A DNA stretch of 64,000 nt, taken from assembly GCF_014695915.1 (NCBI RefSeq), contig NZ_JACJPF010000062.1, positions 1-64,000 on the forward strand. The letters run 5' to 3'. The notes below the pieces were generated by a model. That model worked only from the letters and a program-made list of their open reading frames with translations, had not been told where the DNA came from and searched no databases. Shown here one piece after another: positions 27,477-36,518 of the stretch (position 1 is its first letter; the number at the start of each line of letters is the position of its first letter). This DNA is from Trichocoleus sp. FACHB-40. Lineage in GTDB: Bacteria; Cyanobacteriota; Cyanobacteriia; Cyanobacteriales; FACHB-T130. A program made the translations under genes and the position numbers.

Positions 27477-27720
27477 TCATGGGGTTTGGGGGGTGGGGTC
27501 GATGTACCAGCCGATGCCATTGGCGTTGTGGTCAAGGAGGAGGGTACCGCCGTTGGGGCGTCCAAAAGGGTCGAAGGAGGTAATTTGAGCTTCGGCTAGT
27601 TGTCCAGTGGGGAGGTCGGCGATTTGGAGGTTGATGTTGAGGGAAGGAGTGGGGTTGAAGAGGGAAGTCTAAAGGTTTTGGGCGCTATTGTTGAGGGTGT
27701 AAATGGATGCGACAGATGAG
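27477..27720 (-). pseudogene. C-terminal remnant of a large surface protein
   Basis: The minus strand reads SIHNSSVASIYTLNNSAQNL, an in-frame TAG, then NINLQIADLPTGQLAEAQIT, SFDPFGRPNGG and LLLDHNANGIGWYIDP up to a TGA at 27477. The GQLAEAQITSFDPFGRPNGG type is known to me from the C-terminal ends of large cyanobacterial extracellular proteins. No N-terminal part is nearby, so this is a leftover. Confidence 0.6.
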
Positions 27721-27722
27721 TT

Positions 27723-28055
27723 ATGGATGCTGAGGAATTGCTCGAACGGTACAATGCTGGGGAAAGGGATTTCAGTGGCGTTGACTTGAGTAGAGCTAAT
27801 CTGAGTGGAGCTAATCTGAGTGCAGCTAATCTGAGTGCAGCTATCTTGTGGGGTACTGATTTGAGGGATGCTAACTTGAGTGGAGCTGATTTGAATCGGG
27901 CTGACTTGAGAGTTAGTCGCATGGAAGGGGTCAATCTGCAAGACACCAACTTGAAAGGTGCTAATTGGCATGGCGCTGAGATGTATGGAGCTTTTTTCTG
28001 TAATACTGTCATGCCCGATGGGGATATTGTTGCTGAACCTAACTGGCTTGAGTGA
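27723..28055 (+). CDS. Pentapeptide-repeat protein
   Basis: 110 residues. After MDAEELLERYNAGERDF come about eight A(N/D)LSx-type pentapeptides (ANLSG, ANLSA, ADLNR, ADLRV), predicted to form a right-handed quadrilateral beta-helix. The end, CNTVMPDGDIVAEPNWLE, is a common cap of small cyanobacterial members. It has no signal peptide, so it should be cytoplasmic. It sits between repeat clusters and overlaps the edge of the pseudogene region; the function of such proteins is mostly unknown. Confidence 0.82.
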   Translation: MDAEELLERYNAGERDFSGVDLSRANLSGANLSAANLSAAILWGTDLRDANLSGADLNRADLRVSRMEGVNLQDTNLKGANWHGAEMYGAFFCNTVMPDGDIVAEPNWLE

Positions 28056-28225
28056 ATCAGGATCAAATTTTGTATTTTCTCCATTCAGATTCTCTGCAAG
28101 TGCGATCGCATTGCCTCGTAGTAGCGCGTCTAGGCTAAAATGCTGGGTTGAACAAATGTGGAAAAGGTTACATTTCGAGCTTTTTAGCCCTCAGCAAACC
28201 CAGCAAATTAAGCTTGTCGCGCTAG

Positions 28226-28381
28226 TAGGTTGGGTTGAGGCAAACGTTACCCAACACCACATCCTCAACTAAAAATAATTCAAAGTGCGATCGCATCGCC
28301 TCGTAGGTTGGGTTGAGGCAAACGTTACCCAATACCACATCCTCAACTAAAAACTATTCAAAGTGCGATCGCATCCCCTCG
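28226..28381. repeat. 78-bp HIP1-containing repeat, copies 3 and 4 in tandem
   Basis: Two nearly identical 78-bp units, 28226-28303 and 28304-28381. Each begins TAGGTTGGGTTGAGGCAAAC and ends at a GCGATCGC with CCTCG. They differ at only a few positions. More HIP1 sites follow to 28420. With the copies at 27307-27462 they flank the pentapeptide gene. Confidence 0.9.
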
Positions 28382-28477
28382 TTATAAGTGCGATCGCGTT
28401 CTCCTGTCAAAGAGCGATCGCATAAGCTAAAACAAGGTAGTCCCCTCTACAGCTGTTGGTTTTAGTTGGAAACAACA

Positions 28478-30157
28478 ATGCAAACATCCTCTGCTACTCC
28501 CTCCGCTTGGCAACGGCTGAAAAATCGCGAAATTGACTGCGAACAAGCCCTAAAGCTCCTGATCGATGAGCAAGGAAGTGTTAACCTAGCTCTACTTGAC
28601 CGAGAAGTGAGTTATCGGTTTTTTAGGGAATTTCAAGATAGAAAAGTTTTGCCCCCAGTGGTTCCGCTGCTACTCTGGCGAAACTGCTACTACCTGGGAA
28701 GCCCGAAAACTGTGTCGTTGGAAGCTATCAAAGAAATAAGCGATCGCACCTTCACCGACATTAAAATTATCCCAATTGCCGACAAAAGTTATCGCACCTG
28801 GTATCACACCCAAAATCTTAACCCCAACTGCATTTCCTCGGCTCCTCTGGTAAATCCCCTCACCGGAGAACAGGAACAAGAAAACATCAGCGAAACCACA
28901 GAACTATACCTTTCCAAAGCAGTTGACCAAATTGGGCGGATTAAAACCCTAATTTCCGGCGCATTGCGGAACCGCGCCAGCGACATTCACATGGAACCCG
29001 CGCCAGAAGGCTTAAGAGTCCGTTATCGCATTGATGGCGTACTGCGAGATATTACCACCCTGCCGCTCAATGTTAGCCGCAAGGTAATCGTCGCCCTGAA
29101 AGTCATGTCTGAGATAGACATCGCTGAAAGCCGCCGTCCCCAGGATGGACGAATTGGAGAAAAATACGCTTCGGGCGAAGAATTAGAACTGGGAATGGAT
29201 ATGCGCGTCAGTACCCTCCCCTGCGTGGGTGGGGAAAAAGCCGTAATTCGCTTACTACCGCGCAAAAATCCCTTTTCTAAAATCCAAAACTTAGGCTTCA
29301 CTCCCACAACTCTTGAAACTTACAAAAACTGGTTGGAACAGCCGCAGGGAATGATCATCCTCACCGGCCCGACAGGGAGCGGTAAAACCAGCACGCTGTA
29401 CACCAGTCTGCAATCCGTCGCCAAGGAACACGTCAATGTAGTGACGGTAGAAGACCCGGTGGAGTACATTTTGCCCCGCATCACCCAAACCCAGGTGAAT
29501 GAAGCAGCGGGAATGACTTTTGCTGCTGGTTTACGGGCAATTTTGCGCCAAGACCCGGATATCATCATGGTGGGAGAAGTCCGCGACCATGAAACCGCAG
29601 AGACAGCCGTTAGAGCAGCGCTCACTGGTCACTTAGTTTTTACCACGCTGCACACTAATGATGCTCCTGGTGCGATTCCCAGAATCAAAGATATTGGCCC
29701 AGATCCCGGTTTAATCAGCGATGCTCTCTTGGGAATTGTGGCGCAGCGTTTGGTACGTCGCGTTTGTCCCCACTGTTCGGCACCTTACAAGCCCACTGCC
29801 TCGGATTTGAAGGTTTTGAGTTTGGAGCCAGAACAGGCAAATTCCACTACTTGGCGGAAGGGTAAGGGCTGCGCTCAGTGCTTCAATTCTGGTTATCTGG
29901 GACGAGAGGCAATTGTTGAGTTGCTGGATGTGGATGATACGGTGCGCGAAATTATCTATGACGGTACGATGACACAGCTGCATCGCTATTTGCGGGAAAT
30001 CAACTTTTTCTCTTTCGGTATGGCAGCTGTACAAAAGGTGACAAATGGGATTACAACGGTTGAGGAAGTGTTGCGAGTATTACCCCGCAGCGCCTTCTCT
30101 CGCCGTAAGTCTCTGGCTGTACGCACGGAACAGTTTACGCCGTTGGGTGTAGGATAG
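28478..30157 (+). CDS. GspE/PilB-type secretion ATPase
   Basis: 559 residues. The hexameric ATPase domain shows Walker A GPTGSGKTSTLY, the Asp box DPVEYILPRITQTQVNE, Walker B RQDPDIIMVGEVRD and the His box GHLVFTTLHTND. A C-terminal zinc tetracysteine follows, CPHC and CAQC. The N-terminal domain is shorter than in the usual cyanobacterial PilB and no pilT, pilC or pseudopilin genes are adjacent. It may be a second assembly motor. I use the ATG at 28478; a TTG at 28466 is in frame. Confidence 0.88.
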   Translation: MQTSSATPSAWQRLKNREIDCEQALKLLIDEQGSVNLALLDREVSYRFFREFQDRKVLPPVVPLLLWRNCYYLGSPKTVSLEAIKEISDRTFTDIKIIPIADKSYRTWYHTQNLNPNCISSAPLVNPLTGEQEQENISETTELYLSKAVDQIGRIKTLISGALRNRASDIHMEPAPEGLRVRYRIDGVLRDITTLPLNVSRKVIVALKVMSEIDIAESRRPQDGRIGEKYASGEELELGMDMRVSTLPCVGGEKAVIRLLPRKNPFSKIQNLGFTPTTLETYKNWLEQPQGMIILTGPTGSGKTSTLYTSLQSVAKEHVNVVTVEDPVEYILPRITQTQVNEAAGMTFAAGLRAILRQDPDIIMVGEVRDHETAETAVRAALTGHLVFTTLHTNDAPGAIPRIKDIGPDPGLISDALLGIVAQRLVRRVCPHCSAPYKPTASDLKVLSLEPEQANSTTWRKGKGCAQCFNSGYLGREAIVELLDVDDTVREIIYDGTMTQLHRYLREINFFSFGMAAVQKVTNGITTVEEVLRVLPRSAFSRRKSLAVRTEQFTPLGVG

Positions 30158-30190
30158 CGATCGCGCTCCTGTTGCGGGAAGGCTAGATAA

Positions 30191-30221
30191 GCAAAGTTTT
30201 TCTTTGCAGGCTTCAAAGCCT
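30191..30221 (+). terminator. Hairpins after the GspE-type gene
   Basis: GCAAAG-TTTTT-CTTTGC (30191-30207), then AGGCTTCAAAGCCT (30208-30221), 34 bp after the stop. The T-run is in the loop rather than behind the stem, so it is a modest candidate. The gap 30158-30459 otherwise holds repeats only. Confidence 0.45.
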
Positions 30222-30341
30222 GATGTTTCCCCAAAGGTACTATTTAACCCGAACTCACGTTAGACTATCTGCCCTGTACCCCATTTAAATTGGTATCAGT
30301 TGGGTGGAATATATCGCGGTTGTTTCGTTTTAGCCACCTTG

Positions 30342-30371
30342 GTAGGGAACATGGCAACACCATGTCCCTAC
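30342..30371. repeat. Dispersed palindrome, GTAGGGGCATGGC type, copy 2
   Basis: GTAGGGAACATGG-CAACA-CCATGTCCCTAC, the same family as at 9856 and 60426, with one mismatched pair in the arms. Confidence 0.8.
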
Positions 30372-30430
30372 AGATGTATCGCACCCAGCCCTTGAATTGC
30401 CATATCCTTCAGCAAACTGGCTAACAACTA

Positions 30431-30462
30431 ATGGGAATTCACCAATTAGCAATTAGCAATTA
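30431..30462. repeat. Heptamer STRR at the protease stop codon
   Basis: AATTAGC units are repeated three times and run into the TAA stop (complement of 30460-30462) of the site-2 protease gene. Confidence 0.7.
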
Positions 30463-31980
30463 ACCGCCAATGCCCAAACTTCCCGCCAAGCCTGGAGTCA
30501 GGGGTAGGAGAGTCGCCACCATCAAGAACAGAGCCAATAACCCTAAAGCGGCTCGTGCATCATCGGGTTCAGAAATCTCATTCAGGCTAGGGCGTTCTAA
30601 ACTTCGCTGCAAGAACAGAATTACAATTCCCCAGTACAGCAGCAAAGGATTCGCCGGATTCACTATTGAGATAATCCCCAGCAAAATTAAAGTTGCTACC
30701 GTAGCCCGACGGGCAATTTGCCGCCCGTAGATTGCCTGAACAATTCGCCCGCCGTCGAGTTGTCCAGCTGGCATTAAGTTAAATGCACTTACCACTAAAC
30801 CCAACCAACCGATAATCGTCAGGGGGTGGACATCAACCAGGGTTTGCTGGAGGGCGGAACCAAGGACGACTCGCGCCAGCGTTCCCACCAAAATCGACCC
30901 TTGGAAAAACTGAGATGGCACTTGAAACAGGCTGCCTTCATGGGAAAGGATTAAACCTGCAATTAGCATTAACAGGGAAATAATACCACCAGTAGCAGGG
31001 CCAGCTAAGGAGATATCAAATAGCACCTGACGATTAGGCAACAGCGATTCAAAGCGGGTAATGGCTCCAAAAGCGCCAATTTGACCGGATGGGATGAAAA
31101 AAGGCAGACTCAGACGGATTTTGTGACGACGTGCTAGTAACCAGTGACCGATTTCGTGAGCGATTAAAACTGTCCAGATACCCAAGCTGATGGGTAGAAC
31201 TTCTTTATATCGACTCAGGTTGTTGAAGAAATCGAAACCGAGGAAAAGCCCTGCGGTTTCTAAACTGCTGGCAATTGTGGCTATGAACAGAACACCTGCG
31301 AGAAGCTTCTGAGTTAAGGTTGCCTTTTGGGGATCATTGCTGCTGGGGAGAACAATGACAACTGGCTTCTCTTCTGGATTTTCTACTAAAAATAGGCGAT
31401 AGCGATCGCCTAATCTCTCTTCCAAATTGGCAGTCAACCGGGAATGCACTGCATCAGGTTCACCCCGCAGATTCCCCCGAAAAATCGCACCCTCTTGATA
31501 GGAAATGGTTTCAGTAGCAAAGAATGTATCAATCCCAAAAATTCCTTGAATGCTTTTCAAGTCTTCGTCTGGGATGGGAACTACCTCAGAAGTGACGCGA
31601 TTTAGTCCATCTGTAGGTGTCTGGGGCGTTTCGATGTCTTCCTCAGACTTATTTTCTGTAGGGTTCGATTCCTGGATCATCTTCACGACTTGCTCCCGCA
31701 GGATAGCATCCTGACCAGCGGCACGCAGTTTCTTGCCGATGAAGATATACAACCCAGCTGAGGCTACCAACATAAATAGGATGCCGACTAGGTTGATATA
31801 AATCCCGGCGGCGAACAACCCAAAGAACAACAGCCAGGGAGCCATCAACACGACTGACTGCAACCAGGCATATATTCCCAATTTGCCGAAGGGCTTGGCT
31901 CGATAGAAGCCCCAACCCAGGATGCCGAAAGCCACCAGCGCAATTAAACTTGTTGTAGCAGTCTCCGATCCAGTAAACAT
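30460..31980 (-). CDS. Site-2-type membrane metalloprotease (M50)
   Basis: 506 residues, similar in plan to the plant EGY proteases and their cyanobacterial relatives. Two to three N-terminal membrane helices lead into a charged domain at about 100-225, then the M50 core. Zinc motif HEIGHWLLARR (HExxH) and third ligand region NLMPAGQLDGGRI are both present, so it should be active. It cleaves membrane-spanning substrates within the bilayer, for example anti-sigma factors in related systems; the substrate here is unknown. The stop lies in a short tandem repeat. Confidence 0.9.
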   Translation of the reverse strand: MFTGSETATTSLIALVAFGILGWGFYRAKPFGKLGIYAWLQSVVLMAPWLLFFGLFAAGIYINLVGILFMLVASAGLYIFIGKKLRAAGQDAILREQVVKMIQESNPTENKSEEDIETPQTPTDGLNRVTSEVVPIPDEDLKSIQGIFGIDTFFATETISYQEGAIFRGNLRGEPDAVHSRLTANLEERLGDRYRLFLVENPEEKPVVIVLPSSNDPQKATLTQKLLAGVLFIATIASSLETAGLFLGFDFFNNLSRYKEVLPISLGIWTVLIAHEIGHWLLARRHKIRLSLPFFIPSGQIGAFGAITRFESLLPNRQVLFDISLAGPATGGIISLLMLIAGLILSHEGSLFQVPSQFFQGSILVGTLARVVLGSALQQTLVDVHPLTIIGWLGLVVSAFNLMPAGQLDGGRIVQAIYGRQIARRATVATLILLGIISIVNPANPLLLYWGIVILFLQRSLERPSLNEISEPDDARAALGLLALFLMVATLLPLTPGLAGSLGIGG

Positions 31981-32134
31981 TTTTTATAAAACCGTGCAGC
32001 TAGTAGAGCTAATAAGTCTACTCTAACTGAGTGCGATACCGTTGCAGGTAATGCGATCGCTGTGAGATCCTACAAGTTTTGCTTATGCCAAGATTCACGT
32101 CAGTTTTACTAATCGTGTAGCAACCAGCCAACTT

Positions 32135-33055
32135 CTACTCTGGCTTTTGGTAACTCGAAACAGCGGCTCTGAGATTCCCGTGATGTTCCGCAAGCAAACT
32201 CGCGCTTTGTTCCCTTTCTAACCCTGTCCAGTGCATCAGTAGCGCTAACTTGACAGATCGCCCACTTTGCTCTAGTAAATAACTAGCATCTTCCCGATTT
32301 AAATCGGTGAGGTCTTGCAACATTCTTAAGGCGCGATCGCGCAGTTTTTTATTGGTGACGGCGACATCTACCATGCGATTGCCGTAGACTTTACCCAACT
32401 GCACCATCACGCCTGTGGAGATGATGTTTAAAGCCATTTTCGTTACGGTTCCGGCTTTGAGGCGTGTCGAACCTGCCAGCACTTCTGGCCCCACTATCAG
32501 GCGAATATCTAAATCTGCCTCAATGCTGACTTGTTCAGCGGGGACACAGGCAATCAAAATTGTAGTTGCTCCCCGCCCGCGTGCTGCTTGAATCGCACCG
32601 TGGACAAAGGGAGTCGTTCCCCCGGCGCTAATTCCAACGACGACATCGAGATTGGTGATATGGCGTTGCGCGATCGCATTCGCTCCATCTTCATCTTTGT
32701 CTTCCAAATCTTCAGAGCTACGAATTAAAGCGCCCGCACCACCAGCAATAATTCCTTGTACCAAATCTGGCGGCGTACAAAAAGTGGGCGGACACTCTGC
32801 TGCATCCAACACGCCTAAACGTCCACTCGTCCCAGCACCGATATAAAAAAGCCGTCCCCCTTGACTTAAGGCACTAGCTGTAGTATCTATTGCTTGGGCT
32901 AGTTCAGTTCTGGCGGATGCGATCGCCACCAGTGTTTGAGCATCCTCGCGATTGAACAAATCTACCAATTCCAAAGAACTCAGTTGATCTAAGTTCTGAC
33001 TATTGGGGTTAATTTGCTCTGTTAAAAGATGCCCCCGCTCCTCCAGATTTTTCAT
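32135..33055 (-). CDS. murQ: N-acetylmuramic acid 6-phosphate etherase
   Basis: 306 residues. Cleaves the lactyl ether of MurNAc-6-P during recycling of the cell wall. The SIS sugar-phosphate domain spans about residues 50-230, with FYIGAGTSGRLGVLDAAECPPTF, GGAGALIRSSEDLEDKDEDG and VVVGISAGGTTPFV. TGVMVQLGKVYGNRMVDV is also typical. It follows the DUF3110 gene by 12 bp on the same strand, so they probably share a transcript. The VanX-like dipeptidase at 33545 is also a wall-recycling type gene. Confidence 0.95.
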   Translation of the reverse strand: MKNLEERGHLLTEQINPNSQNLDQLSSLELVDLFNREDAQTLVAIASARTELAQAIDTTASALSQGGRLFYIGAGTSGRLGVLDAAECPPTFCTPPDLVQGIIAGGAGALIRSSEDLEDKDEDGANAIAQRHITNLDVVVGISAGGTTPFVHGAIQAARGRGATTILIACVPAEQVSIEADLDIRLIVGPEVLAGSTRLKAGTVTKMALNIISTGVMVQLGKVYGNRMVDVAVTNKKLRDRALRMLQDLTDLNREDASYLLEQSGRSVKLALLMHWTGLEREQSASLLAEHHGNLRAAVSSYQKPE

Positions 33056-33067
33056 CCTCGATCCTTA

Positions 33068-33448
33068 TTACAACAGTCCTTCTAGTTGACGACGAATTTT
33101 GTCTAAATCCGAAAGCTCCGGTTCAGGAGCATCTGGTTCCCAATCGGTTTTGGAAAGGTTATTTTCCGGTGGAGCTAAAAAAAGACGTTCTACATCGTCT
33201 TCGGGAACAAATCCTTCCGGAATTAGCTTCCAGTCATAATCTAAGTCTTGACAAATTTCCTCAATTTCCTCTAATTCCATTGGCTCCACAGTGGGAGTAG
33301 CAAAATCTTGAGCTTCTAGTAGCAGAGCATAGCGAATAGCATCATCTTCTGCTTCAAACAGTAAGAGCAAGTTGCGATCGCCAATTCGCAGCGAGTGCAT
33401 CCCCTCGTTTTCTGTCCCGGTATTAAATATTAATACGTATCCGCGCAT
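33068..33448 (-). CDS. DUF3110 protein
   Basis: 126 residues. The N-terminus MRGYVLIFNTGTENEGMHSL followed by the nucleotide-free acidic middle (EPMELEEIEEICQDLDYDW) is the plan of DUF3110, found in cyanobacteria and plastids. The C-terminus is a proline/acid-rich tail. The product is soluble, of unknown function. It is 12 bp upstream of murQ. Confidence 0.82.
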   Translation of the reverse strand: MRGYVLIFNTGTENEGMHSLRIGDRNLLLLFEAEDDAIRYALLLEAQDFATPTVEPMELEEIEEICQDLDYDWKLIPEGFVPEDDVERLFLAPPENNLSKTDWEPDAPEPELSDLDKIRRQLEGLL

Positions 33449-33544
33449 AGTACCGCCATAATTCTTTTATCTATCTTTCTTTAATTTAGGATATCTGGCA
33501 ACTTATTCAATGTCCTAACTTCTGTAAAGACATATACACCATCT

Positions 33545-34252
33545 CTACACTAATCTTCCATATCGTGCTGTCATTGGTTGGGCTGGATTTTCTTGATTGT
33601 AAGCCCAAGCCCACATCTGATCGCCTAGCGAGAAGTGCCACCACTCATTAGGATGACGACGAAATCCAGCTTGACACATCACAGAGTTCAACAACTGCCG
33701 ATAAATATGATACTGCTGTTGGGCGGCATCAGTGCTATCGGCATAATAATCTGGATACGACGCGGGAGATATTTCATCAATCTGGGTTCCCATGTTAATA
33801 GTCTGCCCAGTGCCGTCTACTAACGTCACATCAACCGCAGCACCAGTGCTATGAGGCGGTGGTGTTGTTGGGTTCAAGTTGGGGAATGCCCAAAATTGAT
33901 AAACTTGTTCCCAAATCTCTTGACGCTGTGCTTCCGTTAACTCAGTTAAATTTAACTTCCGCGCCTGAACAACTTCAGCAAAGGTGTAATCTACCATAAA
34001 TTGCTGGACTTCCACCGGGCGATAAGCGTCAAAAATTTTGATTTGCCAACCCTGGTGTATTTGTTGCAGGAGAGTTTGGGCTACCTTTAAGCTATCTAGA
34101 ACGCTTTGGCGGAGATAGTATGGCGAAAGCGCTCCATAACTAGCACCCAACTTTTGATAAGGATGAGGAGACTCTACCGCAAATTGCTCCAAAGGAATTG
34201 CAGCGATCGCTTCCCCACACTCTACAATTGCAATCTCCTGATAAGGTTTCAT
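33545..34252 (-). CDS. D-Ala-D-Ala dipeptidase, VanX/M15 type
   Basis: 235 residues. Zinc-peptidase motifs HSTGAAVDVTLVDG (SxHxxGxAxD) and the terminal EWWHFSLGD (ExxH) are intact. FDAYRPVEVQ provides the conserved arginine. It has no signal peptide, so it should act in the cytoplasm on the dipeptide from wall turnover. Without vanH/vanA partners a recycling role is more likely than vancomycin resistance. Confidence 0.9.
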   Translation of the reverse strand: MKPYQEIAIVECGEAIAAIPLEQFAVESPHPYQKLGASYGALSPYYLRQSVLDSLKVAQTLLQQIHQGWQIKIFDAYRPVEVQQFMVDYTFAEVVQARKLNLTELTEAQRQEIWEQVYQFWAFPNLNPTTPPPHSTGAAVDVTLVDGTGQTINMGTQIDEISPASYPDYYADSTDAAQQQYHIYRQLLNSVMCQAGFRRHPNEWWHFSLGDQMWAWAYNQENPAQPMTARYGRLV

Positions 34253-34434
34253 GCTCAGTCTCCTCTGTCTGACATCGTTCTTATTATGCCCTGTAGCAAA
34301 TACACTTAATACTCTTTATTTATTTATATTGGGTGATATTAATCAATCAATACGGCACAATTGATAACTATCAAATTTGAGGAATTAAAAGTTGAAAATT
34401 AATAACTTCTAACTCCTCACTCTTAGATTAGCAA

Positions 34435-34986
34435 TTAGCTACATCCTTCTACAAAATTTACTTCAGGAAGTTTACCGGATCTGATCTGAGTAACACGCTT
34501 GCCATCAGTCTCGAATAGTATGCGATAGTTTCTGTCAGCGGCATCTCGTGGCACGAATGTCAGATAGTGTCCTTTAGGAAGGTATTGATGTGGAGTAACT
34601 TTAATTTGCCCTGGATAAAGTGACTTGATTCGTGCTTCAGTATCGCCGATACGTGCGCCTCTGAGAGTAGTAATCGTCCTATTTGTCCATACATCTACTC
34701 TAGAAATGCGACCGTTTGTTACCATGAAACCAAGACCACTGGGGCCTTTTTGCGGTTTGACGTACTGGCAACTGTTATTAGTAGGGTATTCGCCAGTTGA
34801 AACTAGCCGAGTACCCGCAGCTTGTGAAGCTTGGGAAACAGTCATGCCAATTCGGACTGCTCCGATCCCTCTAATGACTACTTTTGATTGATTTGTTAGT
34901 GCTGCTTGCACTAGAGTAGCCGACATTACAGAAGAAACTGCAAGTGAGCTAATGCAGAAAGTCAAAATTTTATTATTGTTAGACAT
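34435..34986 (-). CDS. Exported protein of unknown function
   Basis: 183 residues. An N-terminal signal peptide (about residues 1-29, ending VQAAL) is followed by GIGAVRIGMTVSQASQAAGT, a pattern seen in small periplasmic domains that resemble lipoprotein-like repeat folds. Two cysteines (in NNSCQYV and VEGCS) could form a disulphide. No enzyme motif. It stands alone, with a gap of 428 bp upstream. Confidence 0.7.
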   Translation of the reverse strand: MSNNNKILTFCISSLAVSSVMSATLVQAALTNQSKVVIRGIGAVRIGMTVSQASQAAGTRLVSTGEYPTNNSCQYVKPQKGPSGLGFMVTNGRISRVDVWTNRTITTLRGARIGDTEARIKSLYPGQIKVTPHQYLPKGHYLTFVPRDAADRNYRILFETDGKRVTQIRSGKLPEVNFVEGCS

Positions 34987-35414
34987 GGCGAATATTTAAG
35001 TAATTCTGGGTTTTGCCTAAATGTATCTACCAATTAAAAAGGTAGAATTCCAGATTTTAGTTTTCTTTTAAATAATTTTTATATAGGGATAAACGATAGT
35101 GAAACCAAATAAATGTTTATAGCAGCTTGGTTTTGCATCATCAATTTTAACCTACGTTTTTTTACATTTTTAAGTGTTGGTATTTATAGATAATAGGATA
35201 ATTTTGATTAGCCATATAGTTAATTTTTCGATACTTTAATGGACTGCGATTTGAATATAAAATCTATCAAAATGCCTAAAAAACTATACCAATAGTTAGA
35301 TTACAGGAACAATAATAAATGACCATATTGAGGACAGCATTGAGAATTTACCCGATAGAGTGATGGTAAGCGATCGCGATCGCTCACCATGACCCATAAT
35401 CTCAATGACATAAT
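34987..35414. other. AT-rich gap with a HIP1-based palindrome
   Basis: No gene. At 35363-35390 ATGGT-AAGCGATCGCGATCGCT-ACCAT forms a near-perfect 28-bp inverted repeat around two overlapping HIP1 octamers, 25 bp after the yidD stop. It could be a terminator stem for yidD, though no U-tract follows. The rest is AT-rich. Confidence 0.6.
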
Positions 35415-35648
35415 TTAATCTTTAGTTGTTTCGGGCGCAGGTGGCACCGGATCGTAACCGCCGGGGTAGAACGGATGACAGCGCAAGATGCGGCGAATCG
35501 CAAGCCAACCGCCGCGCCATACTCCAAATCTCTCTACCGCCTCTATTGCGTACTTAGAACAAGTCGGCTGAAACCTACAAACTGGAGGAAACAGCGGAGA
35601 AATCAAAACCCGGTATCCTTTAATTAACCAAATCAGTAATATTTTCAT
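35415..35648 (-). CDS. yidD: Membrane protein insertion efficiency factor
   Basis: 77 residues, the normal length. The hydrophobic N-terminus precedes [19 protein letters not shown] and the family's conserved [24 protein letters not shown]. It acts at the inner membrane beside YidC. rnpA or yidC are not adjacent, as often in cyanobacteria. It is divergent from the phytol-kinase-like gene, only 58 bp away. Confidence 0.95.
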   Translation of the reverse strand: MKILLIWLIKGYRVLISPLFPPVCRFQPTCSKYAIEAVERFGVWRGGWLAIRRILRCHPFYPGGYDPVPPAPETTKD

Positions 35649-35706
35649 TCTGGCACCTTAATCTAATAGATTGGTAATAGAGCTTTTTCCCCTTTGAATA
35701 AAGTCT

Positions 35707-36411
35707 TTGTTGAACTCTGTGTCTTCGTTAGAATCATTCCCACAGCTATGGCTCCAAATTGCCTTAATTGGAGTCTGTCTTGGCGTTATTGTACTACTAG
35801 CAGAGGGACTACATCGGTATACCTCGACAGATCCGGAACGGGTGCGGAAGGTAGTACACATTGGTACTGGCAATGTGATTTTGCTTGCCTGGTGGCTGAA
35901 TATTCCCGCTTGGGTAGGTATTACGGCTTCGATTCTAGCGAGTAGCGTTGCCCTTTTATCATACAAATTCCCAATCCTTCCAGGGATTAACAGTGTTGGG
36001 CGCAAGAGTTGGGGAACATTTTGCTACGCCCTTAGTATTGGGATTTTAGTTGCTTGGTTCTGGTCTATAAACCAACCCGAATATGCGGCGCTGGGAATTT
36101 TAGTAATGACTTGGGGGGATGGGCTGGCAGCACTGATTGGGCAGAAATTTGGTAAGCATCCCTATCAATTTGGGGGGAGCAAAAAAAGTTGGGAAGGCTC
36201 TTCTACAATGTTTTTGGTTAGCTATGCAGTCAGTAGCTTGATTTTACTCGGCGTTCATGGCAATATCTGGCAAAGTTGGGCGGTGCCATTGGCAGTTGCC
36301 ATAGCTGCTACTGCCTTAGAAGCATTTTCCTGGTACGGTATTGATAATTTGACAGTTCCTGTAGGCAGTGCAGCGATCGCATTTTTCTTGACTGGGTTGC
36401 TGCTAACCTGA
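35707..36411 (+). CDS. Phytol/polyprenol kinase, VTE5-like
   Basis: 234 residues with about seven membrane helices. ERVRKVVHIGTGNVILLAWW matches the CTP-dependent kinase family of dolichol and phytol kinases. The loop MTWGDGLAALIGQKFG and GGSKKSWEGSSTMF are the conserved nucleotide-binding segments. It probably salvages phytol from chlorophyll breakdown for tocopherol or chlorophyll. The start is uncertain: the first codons are TTG (35707 and 35710) and no ATG is near the N-terminus. Confidence 0.83.
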   Translation: MLNSVSSLESFPQLWLQIALIGVCLGVIVLLAEGLHRYTSTDPERVRKVVHIGTGNVILLAWWLNIPAWVGITASILASSVALLSYKFPILPGINSVGRKSWGTFCYALSIGILVAWFWSINQPEYAALGILVMTWGDGLAALIGQKFGKHPYQFGGSKKSWEGSSTMFLVSYAVSSLILLGVHGNIWQSWAVPLAVAIAATALEAFSWYGIDNLTVPVGSAAIAFFLTGLLLT

Positions 36412-36483
36412 AAATATTGTCTCAGCTTATAGTTACAACATCGCCTCCGCCAAATCACTATTTAAACCTTTCAACTTTTCTTG

Positions 36484-36518
36484 AAAAAACTCGGTTTCTC
36501 CCAGAAACCGGGTTTTTT
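36484..36518. terminator. Bidirectional terminator hairpin
   Basis: AAAAAACTCGGTTTCT-CCC-AGAAACCGGGTTTTTT: a 16-bp stem with one G-U pair, A-run on one side and T-run on the other. It lies 72 bp after the VTE5-like gene. The remaining gap 36519-37008 is AT-rich with no gene seen. Confidence 0.88.

Noticed and set aside
27596-28084. A 162-codon minus-strand frame rich in Ser, Leu and Pro
   Set aside because: It is the mirror of the pentapeptide repeats and repeat DNA. The plus-strand product is the real repeat protein.
28226-28381. Tandem direct repeats that could suggest a CRISPR array
   Set aside because: Only two full units, 78 bp each with no unique spacers between them, and the unit contains HIP1. 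No cas genes in the window.
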